This document shows positions 26,853 to 34,962 of a DNA stretch of 64,000 nt, in pieces. The position numbers and the translations under genes are program-made. This stretch comes from Phycisphaeraceae bacterium. Its GTDB lineage: Bacteria; Planctomycetota; Phycisphaerae; Phycisphaerales; SM1A02. Positions within the stretch are counted from its first letter, which is position 1. Every line of letters starts with the position of its first letter. The DNA is taken from the NCBI GenBank assembly GCA_019636735.1, contig JAHBWY010000001.1, positions 434,001-498,000 on the forward strand, in the 5' to 3' direction. The notes under the pieces are model-generated. The model saw only the letters and a list, made by a program, of their open reading frames with translations. It was not told the DNA's origin and ran no database searches.

Positions 26853-28229
26853 TCACCTGAACAGGTGACCGGTCACACTCTGGAGCGTGAGCGAAAGCTG
26901 GATGAGGGCGAGCAGCGTGAATCCTGCAAGCGCACGACGCCGATGGGTCACTCCGTCAGGTGTGGAGGAGTTACCGATTCCGAGCGCGACGGTCCAGATG
27001 ACCATGGTCAACATGAATGGCTCGAAGTAGCGCTGGAAGGTCTGGCTGTTGAGCGTCTGCACGGCGATGAACGCCACCATGGTGCTGGTGAGCAGCAGCA
27101 CCTCGCGGCGTCGCCCCTGCCGCCAAGCGCGATCGAAGAGCGCCACGGCAATCACCGAGCCCACGAGTGCAAGAGCAATGAGGATGAGCGATCGCTCGCC
27201 CGGCGCAGGGGTTCGCGCGACAACGGCCCAGAGTGGCCCTCCGTAGCGCCCCGTCGTGCCCGCGTCGGGATTGACCGCGGCGCCGAAGGCAGCGCTCGCT
27301 TCATCCGGTGGAAGGAAGTAGTTCGTCGCGGGCAGGAGCGAAAGGAGGCCCACCACTGGCAGCAGCGCAAAGAGCAGCGAGCGCCTGCGGCGCAGGAGAT
27401 CGCGAAGGGTGGAGCCGGTGAGCGCCGCGGGAAGGAGCCCCGCGCCAAGCAGGGCCATGAGCGCGAGCGCAAAGGGCACCGCCGCACCGTTCACTCCCGC
27501 GGCGTGCACCGATCGAAAGGTGGGCGGAACGGGACCTCCCCACAGCAGCGCCAGCGATCCGAGCAGAAGCACCGGAGGAAGACAGCCGATCCACCCCCAG
27601 CGATCGGACTCCTGATTGAGCCCCGTCGGCCGCCACCGGGCCGGAAGCGCTCGCATGGCGGAGCCCAGCGCGAGTGGTGCCGCGCCCCAGAGCGCGAGTT
27701 GACGCATGGAGACCGCCAGCGCCAGTGCGCATCCTGCTCCAAGCGACCGCCACGGAGTCAACGCCCCGCCGATGGCGATCAACACTGCCGCAAGCGCCAG
27801 CGCCAAGGCGAGGTTGTCCGACGCGAGCCAGAGACTGCCTGCGAGCAGGTAGCTGCTCATCACCAGTGGCAGCGTCGCCAGCACCGCAAGCCATGGTCCC
27901 ATGCGCCGCGCTGCACCGCACCAGACCACGACGACCAGGCAGAATCCCAGCGCAAGGTTCACCACTCGCAAGAGCGGAAGCGAACCGTCCGATGCTCGAT
28001 GCACGATGGCGAGGAGAAGGTGATAGGTGGGGCCTGTCGCCGAGCGATAGTCGCGCAGGTTCGGCGTCGGCAGCTCCGCGGCGAATGTCTCGATGACCGG
28101 CAGGTGGAAGAGGCGCTCATCGATGGCCTGCGAGCGGTTCGCAGGAAGCTCGATCAGCACGGGGAGCGTCAGCGCCAGGAACACAAGCGCCAGCGCGCCG
28201 ATGGCCATGGCAGCGGTCGCTCGGTTCAC
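26853..28229 (-). CDS. Polytopic membrane protein, GT-C glycosyltransferase-like
   Basis: The 458-residue protein has about 10-12 hydrophobic segments. After the first helix, AIDERLFHLPVIETFAAELP places acidic residues in the first extracytoplasmic loop, as in GT-C-fold glycosyltransferases that use polyprenyl-sugar donors. The similarity is structural, with no diagnostic motif beyond that. GTG 28229 overlaps the kinase stop (GTGA). TACACT (minus strand of 28236-28241) lies 6 nt upstream within the kinase gene end, so both coupling and an internal promoter are possible. Confidence 0.65.
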   Translation of the reverse strand: MNRATAAMAIGALALVFLALTLPVLIELPANRSQAIDERLFHLPVIETFAAELPTPNLRDYRSATGPTYHLLLAIVHRASDGSLPLLRVVNLALGFCLVVVVWCGAARRMGPWLAVLATLPLVMSSYLLAGSLWLASDNLALALALAAVLIAIGGALTPWRSLGAGCALALAVSMRQLALWGAAPLALGSAMRALPARWRPTGLNQESDRWGWIGCLPPVLLLGSLALLWGGPVPPTFRSVHAAGVNGAAVPFALALMALLGAGLLPAALTGSTLRDLLRRRRSLLFALLPVVGLLSLLPATNYFLPPDEASAAFGAAVNPDAGTTGRYGGPLWAVVARTPAPGERSLILIALALVGSVIAVALFDRAWRQGRRREVLLLTSTMVAFIAVQTLNSQTFQRYFEPFMLTMVIWTVALGIGNSSTPDGVTHRRRALAGFTLLALIQLSLTLQSVTGHLFR

Positions 28230-30580
28230 GCTTCGAGTGTATCGGCGTGATCGAGGCTCCACGCCAGTCGGACCAGTCCCATCCATCCGGCAACGAGCGC
28301 GACGGCGGCACCACCGATCGCACCCGCCACTGCTCCAATCAGGAGAATGGCCGTGTGAAAGTGCACATGCACCGGCATGCTGCGGCTTGCGATCCAGAGA
28401 GCGACCGCCGCTGCCGTGGTCATCATGAGCGCGATGGCGGCGTTCCTCCAGCGCCGACGAGCCACCGCTGGCTGGAGAATCGAAGTTGACCACGATCCTC
28501 CCAGCGAGGGCATGTTCAGTCCGCGGCTTTGAAGGCGCCGCGCGGTCACCAGCATGGCGAGCGCCATCGCGACGGGAACAATGCCGAGCGAGAGCACCGA
28601 GTCGAGCGTTCGAAGGCGCGGAGCCGCCACGCCCTGCATGAGCGCCTCGGTCGCGGTGGCGTGAAGCCAGACCCCGGGCATCGATCGACCATCTCGGACC
28701 GGATGGACATCCTGTTCACTCCAAGCGGCAAGGAAGACGACACGACCGTTGATGAGTTCACGCAACGCCTCGCGCTCGGTCTCAGAAGGAGCGACGCACT
28801 GCATCACAGTCCGGTCAATGGCCGCGATGGCCGCAGGTTGTGGTGCTTCGAAGGGAAAGACGCCGACCTGATCATCGGGTTGAAGGCCTCCCGGATCCTC
28901 GAGCCAGAGCGCCCGACGAGGGCGAACATCGAAGAGCACCACGCTGCGCGGCGCATCGAGCCCGTGGTGGAACTGGAGTGCCTCGAGTGACGCATCCATG
29001 GTGACGGCGACCGACCGACCTCGGTCGATTGAACTTGCGACCGCCGCGGCTGCCAGCGGAAGGCGCACTTCGCCCTGCGACGAGCGGGGAACAAAGAGGG
29101 CCTTCTCGAATCCATGCACGGGCTCGAGTCGGTAGCACCCCCACGCGGCGGCGGCGTTGACGATCTCCTTGGCGAGTTGCAACGGTCCACCATGCTGATG
29201 GGGCCGCCCTGGTGTGTAGTCGTGTGTGGCGACGACCACCGGAACACCGACCTTCCGTGCCCGATGCATGGCGTCGGCAATGACGGTGTTGAGCTCCGGC
29301 TCGTCGAGACTGGGGAAGACGATATCGAAGACGACCACCGAGGGATTCATGGCGACGACTTCATCGAGCACGCGCGCCCAGACGCGCCGCCAGGAGCCGC
29401 GAGACTCAGCCGACACCCCAGAGATCCCGAGGTGCTGGGCGACTCGAACGAGCTCGCCCGCATCTTCGCCCCGGATCACGGCGACATGCGACAGGTCGGT
29501 GACCTCAGCGCCCGGAAGCCTGATCTCAGGACCGGCGCGGAAGGCGACGGCGGCCACTGAGAGGAGCGCCGTCAGCCCCACGCAGAGCAGCATGAGCACT
29601 GCAAGGGCAACCAGTGGTCGAGCGAAGCGCCGAGTCGAGTTACGCCGGGGCCAGAGTCGCGACTCAAGAGCGCGGGCCCATCGCTCGCGTCCCGGTGGGC
29701 GATAGTTCGCCAGTGCTTCGAGCAGTTCACGGGCGTCGGCGTAGCGATCGCCGCGCACAGGGGCTGTCGCGCGGGCCACGATCTCATCCAGCGCCGAATC
29801 CCGAAGGCCCCGCTCTGACTCAAGCGGCTTGGCGCGCCACTCGGCCTCACCAGGATGCGGAGTCACGGCGCCAGGCCCGCCGATGAGTTCCGCGAGTTCC
29901 TTGCCGAGCGAAAAGACATCCGCTCGGGCATCGATTGCGGCGGGGTCGCCCGCAATGACCTCCGGCGCCACTCGATGCGGCGAGTAGATTGGCGGCGATG
30001 GATCGGATCGACCCCCGCGCCGAGTGCCCCCGAAGTCCGCGACCTTGACCACGGGCGAGCGCCCGCGCTCGATGACCAGCAGATTCGAGCTCTTCAGGTC
30101 GCAGTGAGGCGTTCCATGAGCGTGCAGCCACGCGACGCCATCGAGCGCTTGGCGGAAGAGCGCGAGTCGCTCCACCTTGTCGAGGCCCGCCGAGTCGGCG
30201 TAGGGAATCAGCCCTCGCGCGCCTTCGAGCCATTCCATCACCAGCGCCGGGGTCTCCGTGCCGCTGGGCCACCGCGCTGTCACTCGCCCGTAGAAGGTCA
30301 CGAGATGTTCATGGGGTGGAAGCGCCAATGAACTTCGACACTCCTCGTTCCATCGCTCCAGCATCGCCGCATCGAGGCCGAGCGGATGCGGCACCTTGAT
30401 GGCAACGAGCATGCCCGCTGGATTGACGGCGCGATAGACGCGGCCGAACCCCCCTCGCAGGAATGGAGGGAGCGGTGGTGTCATGACCAGCGTGAAGCCA
30501 TCCACTTGCGGATGGACATGGTCCATCGCGCCGCGAAGCGGAGAGTCATCCTGAAAGCTGGATCGCGTCGAGTCGGTCAT
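28226..30580 (-). CDS. Serine/threonine protein kinase with CHASE2 sensor domain
   Basis: The 784-residue membrane kinase has an N-terminal kinase domain (~residues 30-290) with FGRVYRAV, the ATP-binding Lys in VAIKVPHP, the catalytic loop HCDLKSSNLL (HCD in place of HRD) and DFGGTR. A first membrane helix near residue ~325-345 precedes an extracytoplasmic CHASE2 domain (VVVFDIVFPSLDEPELN), and three helices close the C-terminus. It would sense an external stimulus and phosphorylate cytoplasmic targets. It is coupled to the GT-C-like gene by a 4-nt overlap. Confidence 0.93.
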   Translation of the reverse strand: MTDSTRSSFQDDSPLRGAMDHVHPQVDGFTLVMTPPLPPFLRGGFGRVYRAVNPAGMLVAIKVPHPLGLDAAMLERWNEECRSSLALPPHEHLVTFYGRVTARWPSGTETPALVMEWLEGARGLIPYADSAGLDKVERLALFRQALDGVAWLHAHGTPHCDLKSSNLLVIERGRSPVVKVADFGGTRRGGRSDPSPPIYSPHRVAPEVIAGDPAAIDARADVFSLGKELAELIGGPGAVTPHPGEAEWRAKPLESERGLRDSALDEIVARATAPVRGDRYADARELLEALANYRPPGRERWARALESRLWPRRNSTRRFARPLVALAVLMLLCVGLTALLSVAAVAFRAGPEIRLPGAEVTDLSHVAVIRGEDAGELVRVAQHLGISGVSAESRGSWRRVWARVLDEVVAMNPSVVVFDIVFPSLDEPELNTVIADAMHRARKVGVPVVVATHDYTPGRPHQHGGPLQLAKEIVNAAAAWGCYRLEPVHGFEKALFVPRSSQGEVRLPLAAAAVASSIDRGRSVAVTMDASLEALQFHHGLDAPRSVVLFDVRPRRALWLEDPGGLQPDDQVGVFPFEAPQPAAIAAIDRTVMQCVAPSETEREALRELINGRVVFLAAWSEQDVHPVRDGRSMPGVWLHATATEALMQGVAAPRLRTLDSVLSLGIVPVAMALAMLVTARRLQSRGLNMPSLGGSWSTSILQPAVARRRWRNAAIALMMTTAAAVALWIASRSMPVHVHFHTAILLIGAVAGAIGGAAVALVAGWMGLVRLAWSLDHADTLEA

Positions 30581-30617
30581 GCACGATCACGAACGCAGTG
30601 CGCCACGAACGAGTCAC

Positions 30618-31391
30618 TCAGGGCCGCAGGCCCACATGCTTCGCGCGGTTCTTCAGTTCAACAATCATCGTCTCGATGGCGCTGCCGGCGATCGGCAGAA
30701 TGGCGGGCACATCTGGTCCGAAGACATGGCCGCGCAGGGCAACAAAAGTGTCGTGTTCCACCAGTTTGACAGTGCGTCCGTCGGGGTGTCCGGGGACAGG
30801 AGTCATGTCCAACACGAAGAGTGTGCTTGAGCTGGGTCCTGCGGGGACATTGTCACCTGGAGTCAGCAGTGCAAAGTAGGTCACATTGCCCGGAAGGTCC
30901 TTCCAGCAGATCCACGCGGTGCCCACGGATCCGCCTCGAACCGGCCCCGAGGTCACCACGATCGGAAAGAGCGACATCGACGCGCCCTGCGGGGGCTGCG
31001 TCGTCTGCTGGTTGATGTAGAGCAGGCCGGATGCAAGCTCAACCGACCCGGCTGGATTTGGCGAAGGGCCACCACCGACCATGAGCTTCCCGCTCTGAAG
31101 CAGAGCGCTCCAGTTGGCCGCGGGTGCTCCATTGACAGCCGGCACACTCATGCCGGAGATGAGCCACTCCACCGGCTCGTTCGAGTCGAGCTCGGTCCTT
31201 GGAGTCATGGGCTTTGTCGAGAGCAGCGGCTCGGCGATCGGCGAGGCATCCGGACCCTTGGGCGGGCCGGGGTCCTGGCATCCGTAGAGACCACAGGAAG
31301 CGGCGAGGACACCCGCCACACTTCCTCGCCACATCAACGCCCCCATCACCGATCTCCGAGAGATCTGCTTCGAGTTCGAAACGAGTTCCAT
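30618..31391 (-). CDS. Secreted protein with Tat-like/lipoprotein signal
   Basis: The 257-residue protein starts at ATG 31391, with GGGAG 7-8 nt upstream. The N-terminus contains ISRRSVMGALMWRGSVAGVL, a twin-arginine-type signal, followed by a lipobox-like LYGC. The mature part is Pro/Gly/Ser-rich and beta-strand-rich. No domain was recognised. It lies 37 nt before the CHASE2 kinase on the same strand and may share its message. Confidence 0.7.
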   Translation of the reverse strand: MELVSNSKQISRRSVMGALMWRGSVAGVLAASCGLYGCQDPGPPKGPDASPIAEPLLSTKPMTPRTELDSNEPVEWLISGMSVPAVNGAPAANWSALLQSGKLMVGGGPSPNPAGSVELASGLLYINQQTTQPPQGASMSLFPIVVTSGPVRGGSVGTAWICWKDLPGNVTYFALLTPGDNVPAGPSSSTLFVLDMTPVPGHPDGRTVKLVEHDTFVALRGHVFGPDVPAILPIAGSAIETMIVELKNRAKHVGLRP

Positions 31392-31589
31392 GATGTTGCT
31401 CCCGTCAGTCAGCCCGGACTTCAGATGCGAACGCATCACGCAGCGGAGGAATGCCCCAACGACCCCGGCTTCCTCCCTTGGAGGCTATCAGACAGGAAGT
31501 GAAGATTTCGCCCAGATGGTCTGTCGACAGCAGCGCGCGGGGCCGATCGTGCTCTCCGCCGTCGCATCATGCGCGACTGGCCAATGACA

Positions 31590-31617
31590 AGGGCCCGAAC
31601 CTTCCGGTCCGGGCCCT
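31590..31617 (-). terminator. Terminator hairpin after tRNA-Gly
   Basis: On the minus strand AGGGCCCGGACC pairs with GGTTCGGGCCCT around a GGAA loop, with one G-U pair that is a mismatch on the other strand. It begins 6 nt after the tRNA end and is followed by TTGTCATT. Confidence 0.7.
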
Positions 31618-31623
31618 GATCGA

Positions 31624-31695
31624 AGCGGGTGAAGGGACTTGAACCCTCGACATCCACCTTGGCAAGGTGGCACTCTACCACTGAGTTACACCCGC
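31624..31695 (-). tRNA. tRNA-Gly (GCC)
   Basis: On the minus strand the 72-nt gene folds with acceptor GCGGGTG/CACCCGC, D-arm CTCAGTGGTAGAG, anticodon arm CCACC-TTGCCAA-GGTGG (anticodon GCC) and T-arm CGAGGGTTCAAGTCCCT. CCA is not encoded. TATACT (minus strand of 31709-31714) lies 13 nt upstream and TTGCCG (31731-31736) 16 bp further. Confidence 0.97.
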
Positions 31696-31708
31696 GATTG
31701 AACGCCGA

Positions 31709-31736
31709 AGTATATCGAGAAGCGGTGGTGCGGCAA
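31709..31736 (-). promoter_or_regulatory. tRNA-Gly promoter
   Basis: TTGCCG (complement of 31731-31736) and TATACT (complement of 31709-31714) have a 16-bp spacer. The expected start is about 7 nt beyond the -10, so a short 5' leader is trimmed by RNase P. Confidence 0.75.
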
Positions 31737-31776
31737 GGGGCAGCACCGGCGGGCTGCGTCGCCCCCGTCCATCGGT

Positions 31777-32682
31777 TCAGGAGGGAGGGCAGAGCCCCCA
31801 CTGGGAGAGCAGCAGGGAGACATCGCCGCCGTTCACCACGCCATCGCCGTTGAGATCACCCACGAGTTCAAGCGGACAGGCGCTCGAGGTACCCCACTTC
31901 GAGAGGATGACGACCAGATCGCCTGCGTTCACGATGCCATTCCCGTCAAGGTCTGCGGTACACGCGCTTCCATACCAACCACCCGGAGCGAGGTACTCGA
32001 AGGAACAGGAGAGCACTGTGGTCGCGCCGGCGGAGACTGTGACCGTGTGGGCCAGCCCCATCGTCTGCACGGAAGGCGGGCCGGGAATGGTTGGACCGGG
32101 CAACCCGAGACTTTGCGTGAGGGCCAACTCGCCGGGCCCGGAGATCGCCAGCGCAAAGGGGCAGATGAAGAGATTGACCGCCGGCGCACCGTTGCAGAGG
32201 AGTCGCACGATCGGCGTCTGGCCGGTGCAGCTCATCGAGCCGGGCGCCTGAGTGATCAGGGTCATGGTGGCCGTGCCCCCAACGAGAGAACCACCCTGGA
32301 TCGCGGGGCAGAGCGGGACCTGGACCGTCACTGTCGCGGAGCGTGAGAGGAGAGAACCGTTCTTCACGGTCACGCCTCCCGAGAGCGCGCTCAACGGATT
32401 GGCGAACCAATCCGCAGTCATGGCAATCTCGACGGTGGTCTGGCTCCCCGGCGGGGTCACCGTGGCGAAGTAGGTCGCCACCCCCGGCGAAGTTGCCGCA
32501 CCCGGAATGACCAGATTCTGAGGTGGGAATCCAATGATCGAGACCGTCGCCGTGGCCGCAGGGGCGGGCGGCTGAACAGAGTCTTCAGAGGCTATTGCAA
32601 CGGAGGTCGCTGCCGACCACGCGGTGAGCGTGATCCACGCAGCGACCTCCGTGCATCGCGTCGATCGGTTTACGGGTCGCAT
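31777..32682 (-). CDS. Secreted dockerin-tailed protein, third of a tandem paralogue set
   Basis: About 301 residues from ATG 32682 (ATG 32691 gives 304); it overlaps the preceding paralogue's end by 13-22 nt. The signal is weakly formed. It shares PLCPAIQGGSLVGGTATMTL and a CPF motif with its two neighbours but is the most divergent, with a Pro-rich start (QPPAPAATATVSI). Two calcium-loop repeats at the end, TADLDGNGIVNAGDL and GDLNGDGVVNGGDVSLLLSQ, match the dockerin-like tail. Function unknown. Confidence 0.7.
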   Translation of the reverse strand: MRPVNRSTRCTEVAAWITLTAWSAATSVAIASEDSVQPPAPAATATVSIIGFPPQNLVIPGAATSPGVATYFATVTPPGSQTTVEIAMTADWFANPLSALSGGVTVKNGSLLSRSATVTVQVPLCPAIQGGSLVGGTATMTLITQAPGSMSCTGQTPIVRLLCNGAPAVNLFICPFALAISGPGELALTQSLGLPGPTIPGPPSVQTMGLAHTVTVSAGATTVLSCSFEYLAPGGWYGSACTADLDGNGIVNAGDLVVILSKWGTSSACPLELVGDLNGDGVVNGGDVSLLLSQWGLCPPS

Positions 32683-33530
32683 GGCCCCCATGCGCCGAGG
32701 AGGAGGGCCACATCCTTGGCGTCAACCGTCAGGTTGCCGTCGAAGTCACCTTGGAGGCAGGGATTGGTGTGGTCTCCCCACAGGCCGAGCAGTTCGGCAA
32801 GATCAAGGGCATTCACCGTGCCATCACCATTGAGGTCAGCCACGCATGCGGAGGGCAGCCCGAGGCTCTTCACGATGATGTTGGATGTGATCTGGAATGA
32901 GTCGCCGTCGGAGATCGTGAATCGATTTCGACTTCCGACACTCGGCGCCGAGTTCGGGCCGGGAAGGCTGGGAATCGGGGCGCCGAAGATCTTGTTGGTC
33001 TGGATGGTGCCCGAACCAGTGGTTGAGAGAATGAATGGGCACCAGTACTCCTGATGAGTGGTCGTCTCATCAATCAGCACCTGCCAGAGCGACACGGCAC
33101 CGGGGAGACAGGAGATTGTCGCGCCATTCTGATTCGCAGTGGCGAGCAGAGTGACCGAACCTCCGATGGTGGTGCCACCGGGAATGTCGGGGCAGAGCGG
33201 CACGCTGAACGATGCGTCGATGCCCTGCGCCGTGGACGACGAGTTTGAGCACTTGATCCATCCGGACATCAAGGCGATGGGATCATTCTTCGAGTCGACC
33301 TTGTAGTCGAAATTCAGTGTGACTCCTTCGCTGGTCTTGAAGATGCCCTTGTACTGCACCTGACCGTTTGGAAGAAGAATGCCTGAGACGGGGGCGGTTG
33401 ACGGACTCCGCCCGTTCACTGACCAAGTGAACTTGGCCATGCGCGGAAATGTCACTTGCGCTGACGCGACTGCGCTCAGCACAATCGGCGCGATCGTCCC
33501 GAGGCCCACCACGATTGAACGCTTGACCAC
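32670..33530 (-). CDS. Secreted dockerin-tailed protein, second of the tandem set
   Basis: The 286-residue protein starts at GTG 33530 with a perfect GGAGGT 5 nt upstream. A signal peptide ends at ASAQVTF. Shared with the first paralogue: PLCPDIPGGTTIGGS, ISCLPGAVSLWQ, EYWCPFILSTTGSGTIQTN, PNSAPSVGSRNRFT. The tail has ADLNGDGTVNALDLAELLG and GDFDGNLTVDAKDVALLLGA. Conserved Cys in PLCP, SCLPG and CPF suggest disulfides. Function unknown. Confidence 0.82.
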   Translation of the reverse strand: MVKRSIVVGLGTIAPIVLSAVASAQVTFPRMAKFTWSVNGRSPSTAPVSGILLPNGQVQYKGIFKTSEGVTLNFDYKVDSKNDPIALMSGWIKCSNSSSTAQGIDASFSVPLCPDIPGGTTIGGSVTLLATANQNGATISCLPGAVSLWQVLIDETTTHQEYWCPFILSTTGSGTIQTNKIFGAPIPSLPGPNSAPSVGSRNRFTISDGDSFQITSNIIVKSLGLPSACVADLNGDGTVNALDLAELLGLWGDHTNPCLQGDFDGNLTVDAKDVALLLGAWGPCDP

Positions 33531-33800
33531 TCTTCACCTCCCCACCCGGATTTGACGCGCGGTGGCGGCGACATTGCCGTCACCACCTCGCAGCAGGCCC
33601 CGGAACGGTGCTGTCACGGAGCAACCGCCCGATGCAAGGGCAGTGGATTTCCGCAGAGATCGCCTCAGTTTTCAAGGGGGAGCCGGGGACTTTTTTCCGA
33701 GATTGCTGTTTGTGCGGGGCTGCGCGACGCCGCGCGGAGCTGGCATTCGAAGGGGTCATCGCATTCCGCAATCGCCGGGCCAGATTGCGATAACTCAAGA
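33531..33800. other. Intergenic region between tandem paralogues
   Basis: The gap from 33531 to 33871 is 341 bp. Its right part holds the terminator of the upstream gene. The rest shows only the shared leader ATCCGGGTGGGGAGGT before the GTG. I see no RNA gene or supported ORF. Confidence 0.5.
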
Positions 33801-33833
33801 AAGGGACCCGGATCTGAGAGATCCGAGTCCCTT
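33801..33833 (-). terminator. Intrinsic terminator after the first dockerin-tailed paralogue
   Basis: On the minus strand AAGGGACTCGGATCT and AGATCCGGGTCCCTT pair over 15 bp (one U-G) around a CTC loop, followed by TCTTGAGTT. It lies 38 bp past the stop at 33872. Confidence 0.8.
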
Positions 33834-33871
33834 CGAGGGCTACTCCCCCTTGATTGATCGCAGGAATCACC

Positions 33872-34735
33872 TCACTGGCTGCAAGGTCCCCAGGTACCGA
33901 GCACCGCGGCCAAATCGTTGCCGTCCACGATGCCATCGCCATTGACATCCGCGGTGTTGCATCCCTTGGAGTCGGAGGCCCCCCAGCGGCCAAGGATCTC
34001 CGTGAGGTCCATCGCGTCGATCATGCCATCACCGTTCACATCGGATGCGCAGGGCGAGAGGGCGCCCATGGACTGAACCACCACATTCGTCGTGAAGGTC
34101 ACAGTCTCACCATTGGTCAGCGCGAAGCGGTGCCGCGAGCCGAGTGTCGGAGCCGAGTTGGGACCGTTCAACGCCGGAATGGGCATTCCGAACTGGGAGT
34201 TGTTCTGAATCGAGCCCGATCCGCTCGATGCGAGTTGGAACGGACACCAGTACATCGAGTGAGCCGCCTCACCGCCGATCATGAGCTGCCACGCGGAGTT
34301 CGCGCCGGGAAGGCAACTCACGCTTCCGCCATTGGCATCGGTCAGCAGAAGGACCGTCAGCGTGCCGCCAATCTTGGTGCCACCGGGGACCGCCGGGCAG
34401 AGCGGAAACTCAATCCACGCCTCGACGCCGCGGGGCACGCCCGAGGTGTTGACGCACTTGAACTGGGTGGCCGCCCATGCGGTCGGATTGCTGATGTCGT
34501 CAAGGACGCAGACGAAACTCAGTTCCAAGCCAGGCACTGGGAACACCGAGTGCGCGTACTTCGAGTTGCCGTTGAGCAACTGCACGCCATCGACATTGAC
34601 GGACACCGGAGTGCCGCCATCGATCGCGTACTTGAACACACCGAGATTCTCCTGCGTGATCTGCGCCGTGGCTCCGCCTGCCAGCAGAATTGACGATGCG
34701 ATTCCAAGTGCCGTCACGGTCAGTCGACTGTCCAA
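33872..34735 (-). CDS. Secreted dockerin-tailed protein, first of the tandem set
   Basis: The 287-residue protein starts at TTG 34735, chosen because GGAGGT sits 5 nt upstream exactly as in the next paralogue; the open frame runs to 34780. The signal peptide ends at GGATAQ. The core shares with the second paralogue PLCPAVPGGTKIGGTLTV, SVSCLPGANSAWQ, YWCPFQLASSGSGSIQNNS and PNSAPTLGSRHRF. The tail is SDVNGDGMIDAMDLTEILG plus ADVNGDGIVDGNDLAAVLGT. It is followed by its own terminator. Function unknown. Confidence 0.8.
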   Translation of the reverse strand: MDSRLTVTALGIASSILLAGGATAQITQENLGVFKYAIDGGTPVSVNVDGVQLLNGNSKYAHSVFPVPGLELSFVCVLDDISNPTAWAATQFKCVNTSGVPRGVEAWIEFPLCPAVPGGTKIGGTLTVLLLTDANGGSVSCLPGANSAWQLMIGGEAAHSMYWCPFQLASSGSGSIQNNSQFGMPIPALNGPNSAPTLGSRHRFALTNGETVTFTTNVVVQSMGALSPCASDVNGDGMIDAMDLTEILGRWGASDSKGCNTADVNGDGIVDGNDLAAVLGTWGPCSQ

Positions 34736-34962
34736 GTTCCACCTCCTCGCCCGGATGGTCACGAAGTCGGGCGCCGGCAACGGTGTCGGCGCCGCACCCC
34801 TCCAGGTCCGTCGTTCAACGCCGTCACGAGGCGCGAACCTGGCGGAGATCGACCCACATCAACGGATTCGGAGGAGGCTCCCGCAAGCAAGGTTGGCGCA
34901 AGCGCGTGCGATCGCGCGGTACGCACCACGCGACCGTCACGATCGGATGAAGGATGTCGCTC

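Noticed and set aside
26599..26868. 89-codon ORF with repeated ARSEL peptides
   Set aside because: It merely translates a 72-bp-period DNA repeat; it has no start signal or other support.
26865..28250. A 461-codon plus-strand ORF opposite the GT-C-like gene
   Set aside because: Its sequence is low-complexity Arg/His/Glu-rich, as expected of a reverse-complement frame of a membrane protein gene.
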